In this document: piece by piece, positions 13,187 to 14,070 of the stretch | How the letters are laid out: each line of letters starts with the position of its first letter | Position numbering within the stretch: position 1 is the stretch's first letter | NCBI GenBank assembly: GCA_026770615.1 | Contig: MU631532.1 | Coordinates: 65,670-79,739, forward strand | Origin: Pavlovales sp. CCMP2436 | Lineage: Eukaryota; Haptophyta; Pavlovophyceae; Pavlovales | DNA: 14,070 nucleotides | Direction: 5' to 3' | Translations under genes and position numbers: made by a program | The notes under the pieces: model-generated | The model's database searches: none | What the model saw: only the letters and a program-made list of their open reading frames with translations | What the model was told of the DNA's origin: nothing

Positions 13187-13321
13187 TTATTTCCTAGGTC
13201 AACGCGGCCTCCATTTTTATTGGCCAAGCCTTAAAGATCTTGCTCGAGTCTTTGTTGGCCTCACTTTACCCATATCGACGACAACAGCTACGTGGCACAC
13301 ATCGCACAAACCCTCCAAAGA

Positions 13322-13352
13322 CTAACCCTAACCCTAGCTTGTAACCCTAACC
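13322..13352. repeat. Telomere-like (CCCTAA)n interstitial repeat
   Basis: ctaaccctaaccctag is followed after a short cttg interruption by taaccctaacc. This is two short runs of the TTAGGG-type telomere repeat in CCCTAA orientation. It overlaps the end of the GIY-YIG-like ORF, whose TAG is read from the repeat. Confidence 0.7.
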
Positions 13353-14018
13353 ATAGAGCTGGTATAGCGGTTCGGGACTGCGAGCGTCTCTTAATCTCCG
13401 AGTAGTTCCATTATCAATACCGACGACAGTGGCTCCACCACCGCGTCCGATCACCTGCACCTTTCCAACCTGACGCACGTTGCGCCCCCACAGACTCCGG
13501 GTGAGCACATTTGGAATAAAGTGTAACACCAAATCCTGGTCGAGTGATGTGTTCGAGCCACCCTGCTTTAGTACTCGTCCGGTTCCTCGCTCAAACGTGT
13601 ACCATAATCCATCGACTGTTGTTCTTAATGCTGCCAGCAACTGGGCGATCGCCGCGTAGAAGTCTCCGGGTGCTCCGAGCCAACGTCGCCATTCCTTGTC
13701 TCGAAGTGGAGTCCCCCATCCATTTTGCTCACTAGCTAGGTTGAGCACGCGTGTCTCGCGGGCGCGAACGAGCGATGGCGAGACTACCAGATATCCAACC
13801 AGGTCAAATGAGTTGCCAGGTGCAGCGTGTGGCATGTAGTGGCTATACCCATTCATCGCCCTCGAAAAAATGTTTGTTGTCAACCCAAGTTTAACGAACG
13901 GGACCTCACTCCATCCAGGCCAGATTATGTAGATTCCGCTCACCCGTTTTCCGCTCACGTTTGCGTTTGCGAGTGCCCTCCCGACTTGCGTGGCGCGATC
14001 GACCGTATCTTCCACCAT
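13347..14018 (-). CDS. GIY-YIG-like endonuclease-domain protein
   Basis: A 223-residue protein. GIY is at 28-30 and FVKLG at 41-45 stands in the place of the second YIG strand, as in divergent members; Arg53 after LTTN, Tyr58/Tyr61 and Glu88 (RARETRV) match the conserved arginine and catalytic glutamate of the fold. A helical region with KEWRRWLG (108-115) follows, then a less clear C-terminal half that may bind DNA. GIY-YIG enzymes cut DNA in mobile elements and repair; PLVs and giant viruses often carry them. The start at 14018 is supported by an ATAAATA about 30 bases upstream. The last codons and TAG are in a telomere-like repeat, so the natural C-terminus may be truncated. Base composition is GC-richer than the other virus genes. 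Confidence 0.5.
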   Translation of the reverse strand: MVEDTVDRATQVGRALANANVSGKRVSGIYIIWPGWSEVPFVKLGLTTNIFSRAMNGYSHYMPHAAPGNSFDLVGYLVVSPSLVRARETRVLNLASEQNGWGTPLRDKEWRRWLGAPGDFYAAIAQLLAALRTTVDGLWYTFERGTGRVLKQGGSNTSLDQDLVLHFIPNVLTRSLWGRNVRQVGKVQVIGRGGGATVVGIDNGTTRRLRDARSPEPLYQLYG

Positions 14019-14046
14019 CCTTCCTCTTTCTTGCTAGCCACCCGGG

Positions 14047-14054
14047 TATTTATC
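14047..14054 (-). promoter_or_regulatory. TATA-like element upstream of the GIY-YIG-like gene
   Basis: On the minus strand GATAAATA lies about 30 bases before the ATG at 14018. Position fits a TATA box with a very short leader; the match is modest. Confidence 0.3.
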
Positions 14055-14070
14055 TCCATGAAAGCCCGCC

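Overview
The window looks like a partly decayed virus-like element sitting in GC-rich nuclear DNA of a microbial eukaryote. The left ~2.3 kb is GC-rich, has strongly GC3-biased coding-like stretches, an AATAAA signal, microsatellites and a short transposon-like element, but no recognisable virus gene. From about 2.6 kb rightwards composition drops to AT-richer DNA carrying genes of the polinton-like virus (PLV)/adintovirus/virophage world: a penton-like capsid protein, an FtsK/HerA (A32-type) packaging ATPase, a polymerase-like protein joined to a superfamily 1 helicase, a class 3 lipase and a GIY-YIG-like protein. A TTAGGG-type telomere-like repeat lies near the right end. The host species cannot be named from this; an alga or other protist is the most natural guess.

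Layout: 1-1016 host-like GC-rich region with a probably broken or spliced gene; 1017-1645 a 629-bp element with inverted termini between 12-bp direct repeats; 1646-2700 low-complexity, host-like DNA with a possible minus-strand exon; 2732-3508 penton-like gene (minus); 3515-6052 three tightly packed plus-strand genes (149-aa lysine-rich protein, packaging ATPase with an in-frame TAG, 442-aa unknown); 6312-9657 polymerase/helicase N-terminal part in two reading frames; 9658-9729 pure purine tract; 9806-10429 lipase (plus); 10646-11175 two small minus-strand ORFs; 11144-12425 the rest of the same helicase on the minus strand, with a C-terminal nuclease-like domain; 12426-12880 GC-rich piece and a 35/28-bp repeat array; 12880-13158 CxxC zinc protein (minus); 13322-13352 telomere-like repeat; 13347-14018 GIY-YIG-like gene (minus).

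The central inference is that the replication gene is one long polymerase - SF1 helicase - nuclease-like protein cut by an inversion of roughly 9.65-12.42 kb: motifs I and II lie on the plus strand up to 9.65 kb and motif III resumes on the minus strand at 12.42 kb. Turning the block back would give a coherent map: capsid on the minus strand, a plus-strand block from 149-aa protein through ATPase and replication gene, then lipase, zinc protein and GIY-YIG gene all on the minus strand. Frame breaks (TAG in the ATPase, frame change at 8.26-8.29 kb, frame change at 12.12-12.20 kb) point to an inactive integrated copy, although two of them could be recoding. I see no major capsid protein, integrase or maturation protease, so the element is incomplete or continues outside the window. 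Five short tandem arrays (units 10, 10, 12, 12, 35/28 bp) are scattered in and between the virus genes.
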